A stretch of DNA of 64,000 bases from JANQPX01 sp050633905. GTDB taxonomy: Bacteria; Pseudomonadota; Alphaproteobacteria; Geminicoccales; Geminicoccaceae. Position numbers and translations under genes: made by a program. The notes under the pieces were generated by a model. The model was not told the DNA's origin. It did no database searches and saw only the letters and a list, made by a program, of their open reading frames with translations. The stretch is taken from NCBI GenBank assembly GCA_050633905.1, contig JBOEHJ010000001.1, positions 25,314 to 89,313 on the forward strand, read 5' to 3'. Numbering within the stretch: position 1 is the first letter of the stretch; each line of letters begins with the position of its first letter. Positions 25,940-34,618 of this stretch are shown in pieces.

Positions 25940-26719
25940 ATGGTTCAACGTGTCACCGTCGAACGCGAAGGCGGAATTGCCACCGTTACCTTGAACCAGA
26001 AAGACAAACTCAATGCCGTGAGTCTGACCATGTGGGAATGGCTCGAGGAGGTCTTCACCGAGCTCGATGCGGATGAGAGCATTCGTTGCATCATCCTGCA
26101 AGGGGCGGGTGAAAAGGCCTTCTCGGTAGGCGCCGATATCAGCGAGTTTGAGGAGCATCGCAGCACCGCTGCCAAGGCCAAGCATTATGGCAAGATCACC
26201 CATGGCGCGTTGGAGAAGATCACAACCTGTCGCCATCCTGTGATCAGCAGGATCGATGGGCTTTGCGTTGGTGGCGGCCTCGAGCTTGCTTGCACCGCCG
26301 ATCTTCGGATCTGTAGTAAGCGTGCCCGCTTCGGCATTCCGATCAAACGCCTTGGTCTTGTCGTCGCCTATGCCGAACTCGCCCCACTGGTGCAGCTTGT
26401 TGGTCCCTCCAACGCTAAGGAAATTCTGCTGGAAGGGCAGATCTTCGGGGCGGATCGCGCTTATGAAATGGGCTTAGTCAACCGGGTTGTCGACGACGAC
26501 AAGCTCGATCAAGAGGTGCAGGAGGCGGCTGAACGGATTGCAGAAGGGGCTCCACTGACCGCGCGCTGGCACAAGAAATTCACAAGCCGGCTGCTCTCAC
26601 CCAAACCGCTCACCAAGGCGGAACAGAATGAGAGCTTCGCTTGCTTCGACACCGAAGACTTTCAGATTGGCTATCAAGCTTTCCTTGCCAAGAAAAAACC
26701 CGTCTTCAAAGGAAAGTAA
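25940..26719 (+). CDS. Crotonase-family protein with one catalytic Glu missing
   Basis: 259-residue enoyl-CoA hydratase/isomerase superfamily member acting on acyl-CoA thioesters. The oxyanion-hole segments are present (FSVGADISEF, about 61-70; IDGLCVGGGLELA, 105-117). Glu115 corresponds to rat hydratase Glu144. The position of Glu164, normally in FGxPE, reads FGIPI (Ile135), and the following GGTQ loop is also changed (VVAYAELAPL). Ordinary hydration is therefore doubtful; isomerase, decarboxylase or thioester hydrolase activity is more likely. GGGGAGG precedes the start. Same operon as TRAP 3 and the CoA-transferase. Confidence 0.82.
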   Translation: MVQRVTVEREGGIATVTLNQKDKLNAVSLTMWEWLEEVFTELDADESIRCIILQGAGEKAFSVGADISEFEEHRSTAAKAKHYGKITHGALEKITTCRHPVISRIDGLCVGGGLELACTADLRICSKRARFGIPIKRLGLVVAYAELAPLVQLVGPSNAKEILLEGQIFGADRAYEMGLVNRVVDDDKLDQEVQEAAERIAEGAPLTARWHKKFTSRLLSPKPLTKAEQNESFACFDTEDFQIGYQAFLAKKKPVFKGK

Positions 26720-26761
26720 CGCGTCGTCGTGGCGGCGAGAGCGCAGTTAGAGGAGACGTCA

Positions 26762-28006
26762 ATGGCGCCAACCAGAGGCGGCGATGCTTCGGATCGGGAT
26801 AATCGCCAAGGCCCCCTCAAAGGCGTTCGCGTCATCGATCTAACCCATGTCATGGCTGGGCCGACCTGCACCTTGATGCTCGCCGATATGGGCGCCGATG
26901 TGATCAAGGTCGAAAAGGTCCCCGACGGCGACGATACCAGACGCAGCATCCCGCCTGCTGTCGGCGCGGAATCCGCAGCCTTCATGATGATGAACCGCAA
27001 CAAACGCGGCATCGCCCTCAACCTCAAAACCTCAGGCGGCAGGAGCGTCCTGCAGCGGTTACTTGCTGATGCTGATGTAGTGGTTGAGAACTACAGGCCG
27101 GGGACGATGGCGAAGCTGGGGTTTGATTATGACGAGCTGCGCAAAGAAAATCCCGCACTGATTTATTGTGCGCTGTCCGGCTTTGGGCGTTCAGGGCCTT
27201 ACGGGCATCGTGGTGGTTTTGATCTTGTCGCACAGGCGATGAGCGGGCTGATGAGTATCACCGGGGAAGGGCCGGGGAAGGCCCCGGTCAAATGCGGTGC
27301 ACCGGTGACCGATATCACCTGCGGCATCCTTGCTGCCCTGGGCATTGTTTCGGCCTATACCCATCGGCTCAAGACGGGACAGGGCCAGATGGTCGATACG
27401 TCATTGTTCGAGGCCGGAATCGTCCAGACCTATTGGCAATCAGCCATCACGCTCGCGACCGGCGAGGCGCCGGGGCCGATGGGCTCGGCGCATCCCCTAA
27501 ATGCGCCTTATCAGGCTTTCGAGACGGCCGATGGCTGGATCGTGATCGGCGGCAGCAACCAGCGAAACTGGCTGCGCACCCTCGAAGCCCTAAAAGCCAA
27601 CCATCTCGCCGACGATGCGCGCTTTCGCGACAATCAAGACCGCATGGCGCATCTTGGCGAACTTGAAGAGGCGCTGGCGCCTTTTTTCAAGCAGCGATCA
27701 AGCGCTGACTTGTTAGAAGCATTCGAAGAAATCGGCGTGCCTGCCGGGCCGGTCAACGACGTCCTGCAGATGCAGGCTGATCCCCAGACACGCGCGAGAA
27801 ACATGGTGACCATGGTCGAACATGAAGGCGAGGGCAAGGTCGAGACCATTGGCCTACCGATCAAGTTTTCCGATACACCAGGCAAGGTTCGAACCGGCGC
27901 TCCACTTTACGGCCAGCATACGCGCGATGTCCTGCGTGAGGTGGGCTTCGAGGACGCGGTGATTGCCGATCTTTTGACCGAGGGAGCGATCATTGCCGCT
28001 GAATGA
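26762..28006 (+). CDS. CoA-transferase family III (CaiB/BaiF)
   Basis: Moves CoA between carboxylic acids, which would activate an acid imported by TRAP 3 for the crotonase. Visible motifs are GVRVIDLTHVMAGPTCTLML at the N terminus, IKVEKVPDGDDTR, MNRNKRGIALNLK, and DVVVENYRPGTMAKLGFDY, which precedes the active-site Asp of the family (near GGFDLVAQAMSG). ATG 26762 gives 414 residues and follows AGAGGAG by 6 nt; a GTG at 26729 is a weaker start. Confidence 0.92.
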   Translation: MAPTRGGDASDRDNRQGPLKGVRVIDLTHVMAGPTCTLMLADMGADVIKVEKVPDGDDTRRSIPPAVGAESAAFMMMNRNKRGIALNLKTSGGRSVLQRLLADADVVVENYRPGTMAKLGFDYDELRKENPALIYCALSGFGRSGPYGHRGGFDLVAQAMSGLMSITGEGPGKAPVKCGAPVTDITCGILAALGIVSAYTHRLKTGQGQMVDTSLFEAGIVQTYWQSAITLATGEAPGPMGSAHPLNAPYQAFETADGWIVIGGSNQRNWLRTLEALKANHLADDARFRDNQDRMAHLGELEEALAPFFKQRSSADLLEAFEEIGVPAGPVNDVLQMQADPQTRARNMVTMVEHEGEGKVETIGLPIKFSDTPGKVRTGAPLYGQHTRDVLREVGFEDAVIADLLTEGAIIAAE

Positions 28007-28031
28007 CGTCAAGCCCGGGGGGCCGTCAGCG

Positions 28032-28544
28032 ATGAGCGTCTCGATTCGCGATGTCGCTGAGGCCGATCTCAATTGGCTGCTCGCCTTGAACAATGCAGCG
28101 GTTCCAAACGTCAATCATCTGGAATGCCAGGATCTCGACGATCTCTTATCGATCGCTTGCTATGCCCGTTTGGCAACCGTCGATGACCAACCCCTGGCGG
28201 CACTGATCGGGTTCTGGCCAGGCATAGCCTATGACAGCGCGAACTACCGCTGGTTCACGGCCCGCTATGAGAACTTTTTCTACGTTGATCGGGTGATCGT
28301 TGCTGATGGAGCCCGTGGGAAGGGTGTTGGCCAGGCGATCTATGCCGATATCGAAGATTTTGCCAAAGGGCGCGCAGACAGGATCACGCTTGAAGTCAAC
28401 AGCTTGCCGCCCAATCCAGTCTCCATGCGTTTTCACCTCGCCGGAGGTTTTAAGCCCGTCGGCGAGATGGAGCATGACAGTGGCGCAAAAAAGGTAGTCT
28501 TGATGGCCAAGACGCTCAACACGTCAACATCTCACATTGAGTGA
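28032..28544 (+). CDS. GNAT-family N-acetyltransferase
   Basis: 170-residue acetyl-CoA dependent acyltransferase. The acetyl-CoA loop of motif A is seen in VIVADGARGKGVGQAIYADI (R-G-K-G-V-G, about residues 91-110), followed by the beta-5/alpha-4 part ITLEVNSLPPNPVSMRFHLA and the closing GGFKPVGE. ATG 28032 is preferred over TTG 27993. It appears co-transcribed with the CoA-transferase upstream and the DUF1801 gene downstream. The acceptor is unknown. Confidence 0.85.
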   Translation: MSVSIRDVAEADLNWLLALNNAAVPNVNHLECQDLDDLLSIACYARLATVDDQPLAALIGFWPGIAYDSANYRWFTARYENFFYVDRVIVADGARGKGVGQAIYADIEDFAKGRADRITLEVNSLPPNPVSMRFHLAGGFKPVGEMEHDSGAKKVVLMAKTLNTSTSHIE

Positions 28545-28550
28545 TAAACC

Positions 28551-28964
28551 ATGAGGCCGATCGAAGTCCCAGCCATCGCCGAGGCTTATCAACAATTTCC
28601 ACCAGGTCTCCGAAAAAAGCTCCTAGCACTGCGCGAGCTTATCCATGATGTCGCAGCATCCACCGAGGGCGTCGGCAGGCTGGAAGAAACCCTCAAATGG
28701 GGCCAGCCCAGCTACCTGACGCCCGAGACTAAGAGCGGCTCGACCCTTCGCCTCGGCGTCTCCAAGGATGGTCGTTACGCCGGTCTCTATGTCCATTGCC
28801 AGACCAATATACTTGAGAGTTTTCGCGATCGGTTTCCGGATGCATTCCGCTACGAGGGTGCTAGGGCGATTCTTTTTACTGGGGATGAAGAGCTTCAGCC
28901 TGAGAAACTCAGAGACTGTATCGCCCACGCCTTGACCTATCATCTCAGGAAATCACGCCGATAG
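28551..28964 (+). CDS. DUF1801 domain protein
   Basis: 137-residue protein of the DUF1801 (YdhG/YjbR-like) family, function unknown. The core is LEETLKWGQPSYLTPETKSG, then STLRLGVSKDGRYAGLYVHC and FRYEGARAILFTGDEE, as in other members. Six bp separate it from the GNAT gene, so it is probably the next gene of the operon. Confidence 0.8.
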   Translation: MRPIEVPAIAEAYQQFPPGLRKKLLALRELIHDVAASTEGVGRLEETLKWGQPSYLTPETKSGSTLRLGVSKDGRYAGLYVHCQTNILESFRDRFPDAFRYEGARAILFTGDEELQPEKLRDCIAHALTYHLRKSRR

Positions 28965-29062
28965 CGTAGAAACCAGCCGAGACGACGAAGGTGATTGACG
29001 GTCGCAGCGGCCTTCCCCAATGATGAATGGGTTGGGTGATCGGGACGGTTGGGAGCTGCGGT

Positions 29063-30097
29063 ATGGATTACGTCAAAAACGCTTGGTATGTTGCCGGCTG
29101 GTCAGGTGATTTTTCACAAAGCCTGACGCCGCTGACCATGCTGGAACAGAACGTCGTCCTCTATCGCACCAGGACAGGCGACCTCGTGGCGCTGGAGGAT
29201 CGCTGTCCCCACCGCCTACTTCCGCTCTCCAAAGGTAAGGTCATCGGCGACGATGTCCAATGCGGCTATCATGGGATGACCTTTGGACCTGACGGTCGCT
29301 GCACGCGCGTACCGGGGCAGGACAATCTGCCAACCAGCGCCTTCGTTCATCGATACCCGGTGGAGGAACGACACGGCATCGTCTGGGTCTGGATGGGTGC
29401 CCCTGAAAAGGCGGATCTAGGCAAGATCTATGATCGCCCGGAATTCGACCAAAAGGGCTGGGCCGTCCACCAGGGTGATCATCTGGCCATTGGCTCCCAC
29501 TATCTGAATGTCGCCGAAAACCTCTGCGATCCCGCCCATGTGAGCTTCGTTCACCCCACCACCCTCGGCAACGCCGCGAGCGAAAACGTCCCGATCGACG
29601 TCGAGCGCAAGGGCGATGTCGTGATCAGTAGCCGCTGGATCAGGGATGCCGAACCCGTTGGTTTTTTCAAAGCATTCGGCGGCTTCACCGGCCATGTCGA
29701 CCGCTGGCACTATTACGAACTCCATCCCCCCTGCACCTCGATCATCGACTTCGGTAGTTCAAGCGAACTCGGGCTTAGCGAAGGGGATCGTGGAAGGGGC
29801 ATGCGCATCTTCGCGCTCCATTTCCTGACCCCCGTCGATGCCACCAACACCATCGATCATTGGATGCATATCCGAAACGCAGCATTGGATGACGAAGAAG
29901 CCGGCGAGCGCATGAACAAGCTGTTTCGCATCGCCTTCGACGAGGACAAGGAAATCCTCGAAGCCATCCAGGCAGAAGAGTTGAAACCACGCGCAAGAAA
30001 GTCGGTCAAGATCGCCATCGACCGAGGGCCGAACATGTATCGGCGGATCGTGGCAGCTATGGTTGAGGCCGAACGTGATCAACTAGCTGCTGAGTAA
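29063..30097 (+). CDS. Rieske non-haem iron oxygenase (VanA-type)
   Basis: Oxygenase component for aromatic O-demethylation or hydroxylation, 344 residues. The Rieske centre is CPHRLLPLSKGKV (Cys48, His50) and CGYHGMTF (Cys67, His70). The catalytic mononuclear iron site follows in NLCDPAHVSFVHP (Asp bridge and two His, about 165-177). ATG 29063 follows GGGAG by 7 nt and gives the usual N terminus (MDYVKNAWYVAGW); a start at 29027 lacks support. No ferredoxin reductase is encoded nearby. Vanillate is the classic substrate of relatives, but a different methoxylated or N-methylated compound is possible. Confidence 0.88.
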   Translation: MDYVKNAWYVAGWSGDFSQSLTPLTMLEQNVVLYRTRTGDLVALEDRCPHRLLPLSKGKVIGDDVQCGYHGMTFGPDGRCTRVPGQDNLPTSAFVHRYPVEERHGIVWVWMGAPEKADLGKIYDRPEFDQKGWAVHQGDHLAIGSHYLNVAENLCDPAHVSFVHPTTLGNAASENVPIDVERKGDVVISSRWIRDAEPVGFFKAFGGFTGHVDRWHYYELHPPCTSIIDFGSSSELGLSEGDRGRGMRIFALHFLTPVDATNTIDHWMHIRNAALDDEEAGERMNKLFRIAFDEDKEILEAIQAEELKPRARKSVKIAIDRGPNMYRRIVAAMVEAERDQLAAE

Positions 30098-30313
30098 CCG
30101 CCTTATCAAGTATTTACAACTAGCGTGACATTACTGTGATAGATATTTCACGTTGATTTATATTTTATCAGTGATTGAAAGTAACGGCCTAATGACGATG
30201 AGTTAACGTTGCTGTGATGTTCGTCGATCCATTTGTTATCGATTGAAATTTTTACAAGGTGCTATCCTTGAGTATGCGTTTAATCACGAATGATCATACT
30301 GAGGAGCAACAAC

Positions 30314-30979
30314 ATGCCGGTGCTGCGACACGCAATCTTGGCTGGGGCCATCACGACGTTCGGAATGAGTAGTCTTGCCCATGCAGGGCCAACATACGAT
30401 GTGACAATTACCAACCTCACCTATAAGCAGATTTTCTCGCCGCCGGTCGTCGTTAGCCACGACCCAAGCGTGAGCGTTGGCACCGCCGGTGATGCGGCAT
30501 CGCCGGAACTGGCCATTGTCGCAGAGGACGGCAATCCAGCCCCGCTTGCCGATCTGCTGGGCGGTGTAGCCGAGGTGGTCGACGTCGAGGTTGGGGGTGG
30601 TCCTATCCCGCCCGGCGAAAGCCAGAAATTGACGGTCGAGGTCAAAAATAACAATACCGTGATCTCCGCTGTCGGTATGTTGATTGCGACCAATGACGCC
30701 TTCTTCTTTGCCAATGGCGTCCCCATTCCGTCCCGTGGCGCTCTCAACCTCAGCGCCGATGCCTGGGATGCCGGTAGTGAGACTAACTCCGAACTCTGCA
30801 CGGAAATCCCAGCCATCGCCTGCGCTGACGGCAGCAATCCCAACGAACGCAATACGGCCAATGCAGAAGGCTTCCTTCACATCCATCGCGGCGTCCATGG
30901 CGGTGCGGACCTCGAACCCTCCGTCTATGATTGGCGAAACGGTGTTGCCATGATCAAAATCGAACGCTCAGCCCGATAA
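30314..30979 (+). CDS. Spondin-domain secreted protein
   Basis: 221-residue exported protein with a signal peptide (LAGAITTFGMSSLAHA). The mature part matches the bacterial spondin_N-like family: YDVTITNLTYKQIFSPPVVV at the N terminus and MLIATNDAFFFANGVPIP in the centre. A C-terminal HIHRGVHGGADLEPSVYDW is also typical. GAGGAG lies 7 nt before ATG 30314. It is monocistronic, behind an AT-rich 200-bp promoter region. Members are periplasmic or surface proteins of unclear role, possibly adhesive. Confidence 0.78.
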   Translation: MPVLRHAILAGAITTFGMSSLAHAGPTYDVTITNLTYKQIFSPPVVVSHDPSVSVGTAGDAASPELAIVAEDGNPAPLADLLGGVAEVVDVEVGGGPIPPGESQKLTVEVKNNNTVISAVGMLIATNDAFFFANGVPIPSRGALNLSADAWDAGSETNSELCTEIPAIACADGSNPNERNTANAEGFLHIHRGVHGGADLEPSVYDWRNGVAMIKIERSAR

Positions 30980-30993
30980 GCGCCACTGGCGTC

Positions 30994-31031
30994 GGCTCAC
31001 TTTGGTGTCTTTTGATGCTTGGGTGAGCCGG
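30994..31031 (+). terminator. Possible terminator of the spondin-domain gene
   Basis: CGGCTCAC (30994-31001) pairs perfectly with GTGAGCCG (31024-31031) across 22 nt, 15 bp behind the stop codon; TCTTTTC follows a few bases later. The loop is large. The remaining stretch to 31256 holds no gene I can support. Confidence 0.45.
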
Positions 31032-31256
31032 TTCCGGTCTTTTCGAAATGATCAGATCCTTAGTTCAGGATTGTCGCAGTGTTTCGAGGACGTTGGTTCC
31101 TTCCAGCTTGTCCTGAACCACGAAACAGCTTTGTGCATAAGGCGCGGTAATGGTCTGCAGGGAACCAGGCATTATAGAACATGCGATGCACATCCGCCGC
31201 TGGCTTACCCTGCCGGCAATCATCATCATGCACAACCGAATCGATTGAAAGACGCT

Positions 31257-32201
31257 CTAGCGGAAGAGGCTTGAGATGCTTGAGCCGTCGTGAATGGCCA
31301 AAATAGCGTCAGCAAACAATTGTGAGACCGAGCAGACCTCGAGCTTGTCGATCCGTTTTTCCGGCGACAGAGGAAGGGTATCGGTGACGACAATGGAGGT
31401 TAGCGGCGAGGCGGCAATCTTTGATGTTGCTGCGCCCGAGAGCACGGGATGAACCGCTGCGGCCTCGACGGAAACGGCGCCCCGGTCCAGGACGAATGCT
31501 GACGCTTCGATCAACGTGCCGCCGCTTGCGATTTCGTCGTCGATGATCAGTGCGCGCTTACCGCCGACGTTGCCGATCAGATGCACGGCGCGGGGTTTTT
31601 CATCATCGCCGTCACGGCGCTTGTCGACGATGGCTATCGGCAGGTTGAGCCGATTGGCATAGCCGCCTATTTCCTTCGCCTCACCGACATCGCCGGCGAC
31701 CAGGATGTAATCATCGAGTTGCCGGGTGGCTCTCAGATGATCGCAAATGATCGGCGCGGCTTTGAGTTGATCGACGGGAATGCGGAAGAACCCTTGGACC
31801 TGGGGCGCGTGCAGATCCATGGTTAGAACACGATCGGCGCCCGCGGTCTCCAGAAGATCGGCCAACAAGCGGGCCGTGATAGAAATCCTCGGCTGATCCT
31901 TTTTGTCGGAGCGGGCATAGGGGAAGTAGGGCAATACAGCCGTTACTCTTCTTGCCGAGGCATGCTTGAGAGCGTCGATCGTAATCAGGAGTTCGAGGAT
32001 GCCGTCTGAAACGGGTGGACATGAAGGCTGAATGACGAAGACATCGGCTTCGCGCACATTCTCCAGGATTTGAACCATCAGATTCTCGTTGGAAAAGCGC
32101 ACAAGTCTCGTCTCACAACGATCAACGCCGAGATGGGCGCAGATCTGATCAGCAAATTCCGGATGGGCCGAGCCCCCAATGATACGGATGGTATTGGTCA
32201 T
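31257..32201 (-). CDS. Divergent ribose-phosphate pyrophosphokinase paralogue
   Basis: PRPP synthetase fold, 314 residues; the family makes PRPP from ribose 5-phosphate and ATP. The catalytic flexible-loop region PYFPYARSDKKDQPR (91-105) and the DLHAPQVQGFF motif (129-139) are kept, as is a PRPP loop DDEIASGGTL (221-230). The family's RFSDGE motif reads RFSNEN (35-40), and the loop has Ala-Ser where DT or TT is usual, so this is not the ordinary housekeeping Prs. It may be a second, specialised enzyme. Monocistronic. Confidence 0.75.
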   Translation of the reverse strand: MTNTIRIIGGSAHPEFADQICAHLGVDRCETRLVRFSNENLMVQILENVREADVFVIQPSCPPVSDGILELLITIDALKHASARRVTAVLPYFPYARSDKKDQPRISITARLLADLLETAGADRVLTMDLHAPQVQGFFRIPVDQLKAAPIICDHLRATRQLDDYILVAGDVGEAKEIGGYANRLNLPIAIVDKRRDGDDEKPRAVHLIGNVGGKRALIIDDEIASGGTLIEASAFVLDRGAVSVEAAAVHPVLSGAATSKIAASPLTSIVVTDTLPLSPEKRIDKLEVCSVSQLFADAILAIHDGSSISSLFR

Positions 32202-32245
32202 GATCTCATTTCATCTGATCGATAAGAAAACGCGGCGGAACAAAA

Positions 32246-32285
32246 GCCTAGAGCTTACGTTCCGATCGGAATGTAAGCTCTAGGC
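32246..32285 (-). terminator. 40-bp near-perfect palindrome with T run
   Basis: Forty bases (left arm GCCTAGAGCTTACGTTCCGA, right arm TCGGAATGTAAGCTCTAGGC) are self-complementary except for one C/T position that still pairs as a G-T wobble in RNA. Read leftward it is followed by TTTTGTT, so it can terminate the amidohydrolase gene 174 bp upstream. The length, with almost no loop, is unusual for a terminator and also fits a REP-like or protein-binding palindrome. Confidence 0.65.
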
Positions 32286-32458
32286 ACCTCTTCGGAGCTT
32301 TCGGACGGACACTTAGGCCGATAGTAGAAAACAATCTTATTTCTGATCTCATCATGGCTGCTTTACGACGATTGAATCACCCCAAAACTCCTGTCGTAGC
32401 GAATAAGACCAAACGAGCCCGAGAGCCTCACATTCGCTGGTTTTTTGAGAATTTCACG

Positions 32459-33592
32459 TCAATCATTCGGCCACCACGCGCCGTCGATGACCACACCATC
32501 ACAGAACAAACGTTGTTTGCCGGCAAGCGCTATGCCGGTGGAATCGACATAGTCGAACTTGCCGGTTCGAACTTCTAAAAGACTGGCATCGCCCTCACTG
32601 CCCGGGGTCAGCGTGCCGAGTTCCGGCCGGTTGATGGCGGCGGCCGGGGCGACGGTCGCAGCGTGGATGATGTCGGGGAGCGGCATGTCGAGGCAGACGA
32701 ATTTCGAGAGTGTGGTCAGGAGATCATAGGCGGGACCATCGACGCAGAGACTATGGACGTCGCTGGAAATGACATCGGGCATGAATCCTTCGCGCATCAT
32801 GGCTCTGGCGGTATCGAAGCTGAATGAGCCCATGCCGTGCCCGATATCGAAGATCACGCCGCGTTCGCGCGCTGCCAGGACGTCGGCCTTGATTTCCCGT
32901 TCAGAGATGATCGGCGCATTGGGGAAGGGACGAAAGCAGTGGGTGAGAATGTCGCCTGGCTTCATGGTTGGCACAACATCGGCATGGGTTGGCGGCGGCA
33001 GGTCGAGATGGGTCATGACGGGGAGCGAAAGCTCGTCGGCAGCGATGCGCGCAAGGCCGTAGGGCGCGGCATCGGCCCCGCTTGCGATTTTCCCGACACG
33101 AACCTTAACCCCGACGGTCAGGTCCAGATGGTCTCGGGCAACGCGCACCACCTCGGCCGGGTCACAAAGGCGGATGTCGTTGCATTCGCCTACCATGACC
33201 TTCGAGCTAAACGCATAGATGCCGGCAAAGGAGATGTTAAGATAGGCGAGAATGCGAGCGCGGGAATGCTCGATCACGTGCTTGCGGAAACCCAAAAAAT
33301 TCGCAGGCCCCGCCGTGCCGGCATCGACGAAGGTGGTGGTGCCCGCTCGTCGAGCGATGCTGTCAGCCTCGATGCCGATCGAGGTCCCACCCCAATAGAC
33401 ATGGGTATGGAGATCGATCAGGCCAGGCGTGATGATTTTATCACGGGCATCGATCAGGATCTTGGCGTTGTCCGGCACGATATCATCATCGATGCGCAGG
33501 ACCTTGCCATCAGCAAATGCAATGTCGGCCAGCCGATCAATCCCCTGGCCAGGATCAATCAGCCGCCCCCCCTTAATCAGAACATCAACCAT
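32459..33592 (-). CDS. Amidohydrolase/deacetylase family metallohydrolase
   Basis: Cytosolic TIM-barrel hydrolase related to dihydroorotase and the EF_0837/AHA_3915 group, 377 residues. Metal-binding HTH is at residues 62-64 (IDLHTHVYWGG); a likely carbamylated Lys is in GVKVRVG (about 158); a second His is in MTHLDLPPPTH and the final Asp in SSDVHSLC. Relatives hydrolyse acetylated or cyclic amino-acid derivatives. The gene lies 120 bp downstream of an SDR gene on the same strand, separated from it by a dispersed hairpin element. Confidence 0.83.
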   Translation of the reverse strand: MVDVLIKGGRLIDPGQGIDRLADIAFADGKVLRIDDDIVPDNAKILIDARDKIITPGLIDLHTHVYWGGTSIGIEADSIARRAGTTTFVDAGTAGPANFLGFRKHVIEHSRARILAYLNISFAGIYAFSSKVMVGECNDIRLCDPAEVVRVARDHLDLTVGVKVRVGKIASGADAAPYGLARIAADELSLPVMTHLDLPPPTHADVVPTMKPGDILTHCFRPFPNAPIISEREIKADVLAARERGVIFDIGHGMGSFSFDTARAMMREGFMPDVISSDVHSLCVDGPAYDLLTTLSKFVCLDMPLPDIIHAATVAPAAAINRPELGTLTPGSEGDASLLEVRTGKFDYVDSTGIALAGKQRLFCDGVVIDGAWWPND

Positions 33593-33643
33593 TTTTCACC
33601 TTTGTTCGTTAGAGATCGCCGCTGCCAACCCAAGGCCCTCTCA

Positions 33644-33712
33644 AACTGGGCCGTAGACCATCAATCCAGTCCCGGTCCATAACGGGCGGCAACCATGCTG
33701 TAGCCACACCAC
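33644..33712 (-). repeat. Dispersed 3'-UTR double-hairpin element, copy C
   Basis: Starts directly at the TAG of the SDR gene (33713-33715). The core region GTAGC-CAC-ACCAC (33700-33712) is degenerate compared with other copies. The distal part keeps AAACTGGGCCGTAGACC, with CCGT/ACGG and GACC/GGTC pairs bracketing the loop. Confidence 0.5.
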
Positions 33713-34462
33713 CTAGACGCAGCGGCCGCCATCGACTTCCATGATCAGGCCGGTGAGAAAATCACTGTCGTCGGAAGCAAGGTGCAGGGCGGCATTGGCG
33801 ATGTCGCGGGCTTCGCTCATGCGGCCTAATGGGATGGTCGCCATGAATTTTTTGAGATTTTCGTCGGTCGCAGGTGCACCGATAAAGGTTTCGGTCAGCG
33901 CGGTTTTGCCTAGGACAGGTGCTATGCCGCAGACGCGGATCTTGTCGGGTGCCAGTTCGACTGCCATCGTCTTGGTGATGATATTGGCGGCCCCTTTGGA
34001 GCCGTTGTACCAGACAAGGCCGGGTCTTGGACGGATGCCGGCGGTGGAGGTGATGTTGATAATGACCCCACCGCCCTGCTTGCGCATCGCGGGCACGGCG
34101 GCATGGGCCATATGGAAGATGGACTTCACGTTGACCGCATAGACCCGGTCGAATTCAGCTTCATCGATGTCGAGCATAGGGCTGTTTTTGTGGCTGACGC
34201 CAGCATTGTTGATGATGATATCGAGCCTGCCGAAGGCCTTCATCGTGGCGTTGGCGGCGTCTTGAACATCCTTCCCGTCAGCGACATTACAGGTCAGCGG
34301 CAAAGCGCCAGCACCGATGCTGGACGCGACCGACTTAGCACCATCACCATTAATGTCGAGCACGGCAACCCGAGCGCCCTCACGGGCAAAGGTCTCAGCG
34401 ATGCCGGTGCCGAAGCCTGAAGCCGCTCCGGTAACAAGGGCTGTTTTGTCCTTCAAGCGCAT
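33713..34462 (-). CDS. SDR-family oxidoreductase
   Basis: Classical short-chain dehydrogenase, 249 residues from ATG 34462. Nucleotide motif TGAASGFGTG near the N terminus, NNAG in DIIINNAGVSHK, catalytic Ser in NITSTAG, and an intact YNGSK active site (GLVWYNGSKGAAN). The C terminus DFLTGLIMEVDGGRCV is typical. AGGGGAGG lies 7 nt before the chosen start; an upstream in-frame ATG at 34498 lacks one. The substrate is unknown; the FabG/glucose-dehydrogenase group is the closest general type. Confidence 0.88.
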   Translation of the reverse strand: MRLKDKTALVTGAASGFGTGIAETFAREGARVAVLDINGDGAKSVASSIGAGALPLTCNVADGKDVQDAANATMKAFGRLDIIINNAGVSHKNSPMLDIDEAEFDRVYAVNVKSIFHMAHAAVPAMRKQGGGVIINITSTAGIRPRPGLVWYNGSKGAANIITKTMAVELAPDKIRVCGIAPVLGKTALTETFIGAPATDENLKKFMATIPLGRMSEARDIANAALHLASDDSDFLTGLIMEVDGGRCV

Positions 34463-34618
34463 CGTTTTGCCTCCCCTTTTTTGACTGATTAGAAGCACCT
34501 GGCCATCGCTATTCTAATGACAGCTCGTCGTTCTTAGCCAGAGCGTTTGCCGACCATACGGCAATCGGCGAAAGCATGGGTCGATCATCAACAAGGTCAC
34601 AAAAAAAGCTGGCAACAT

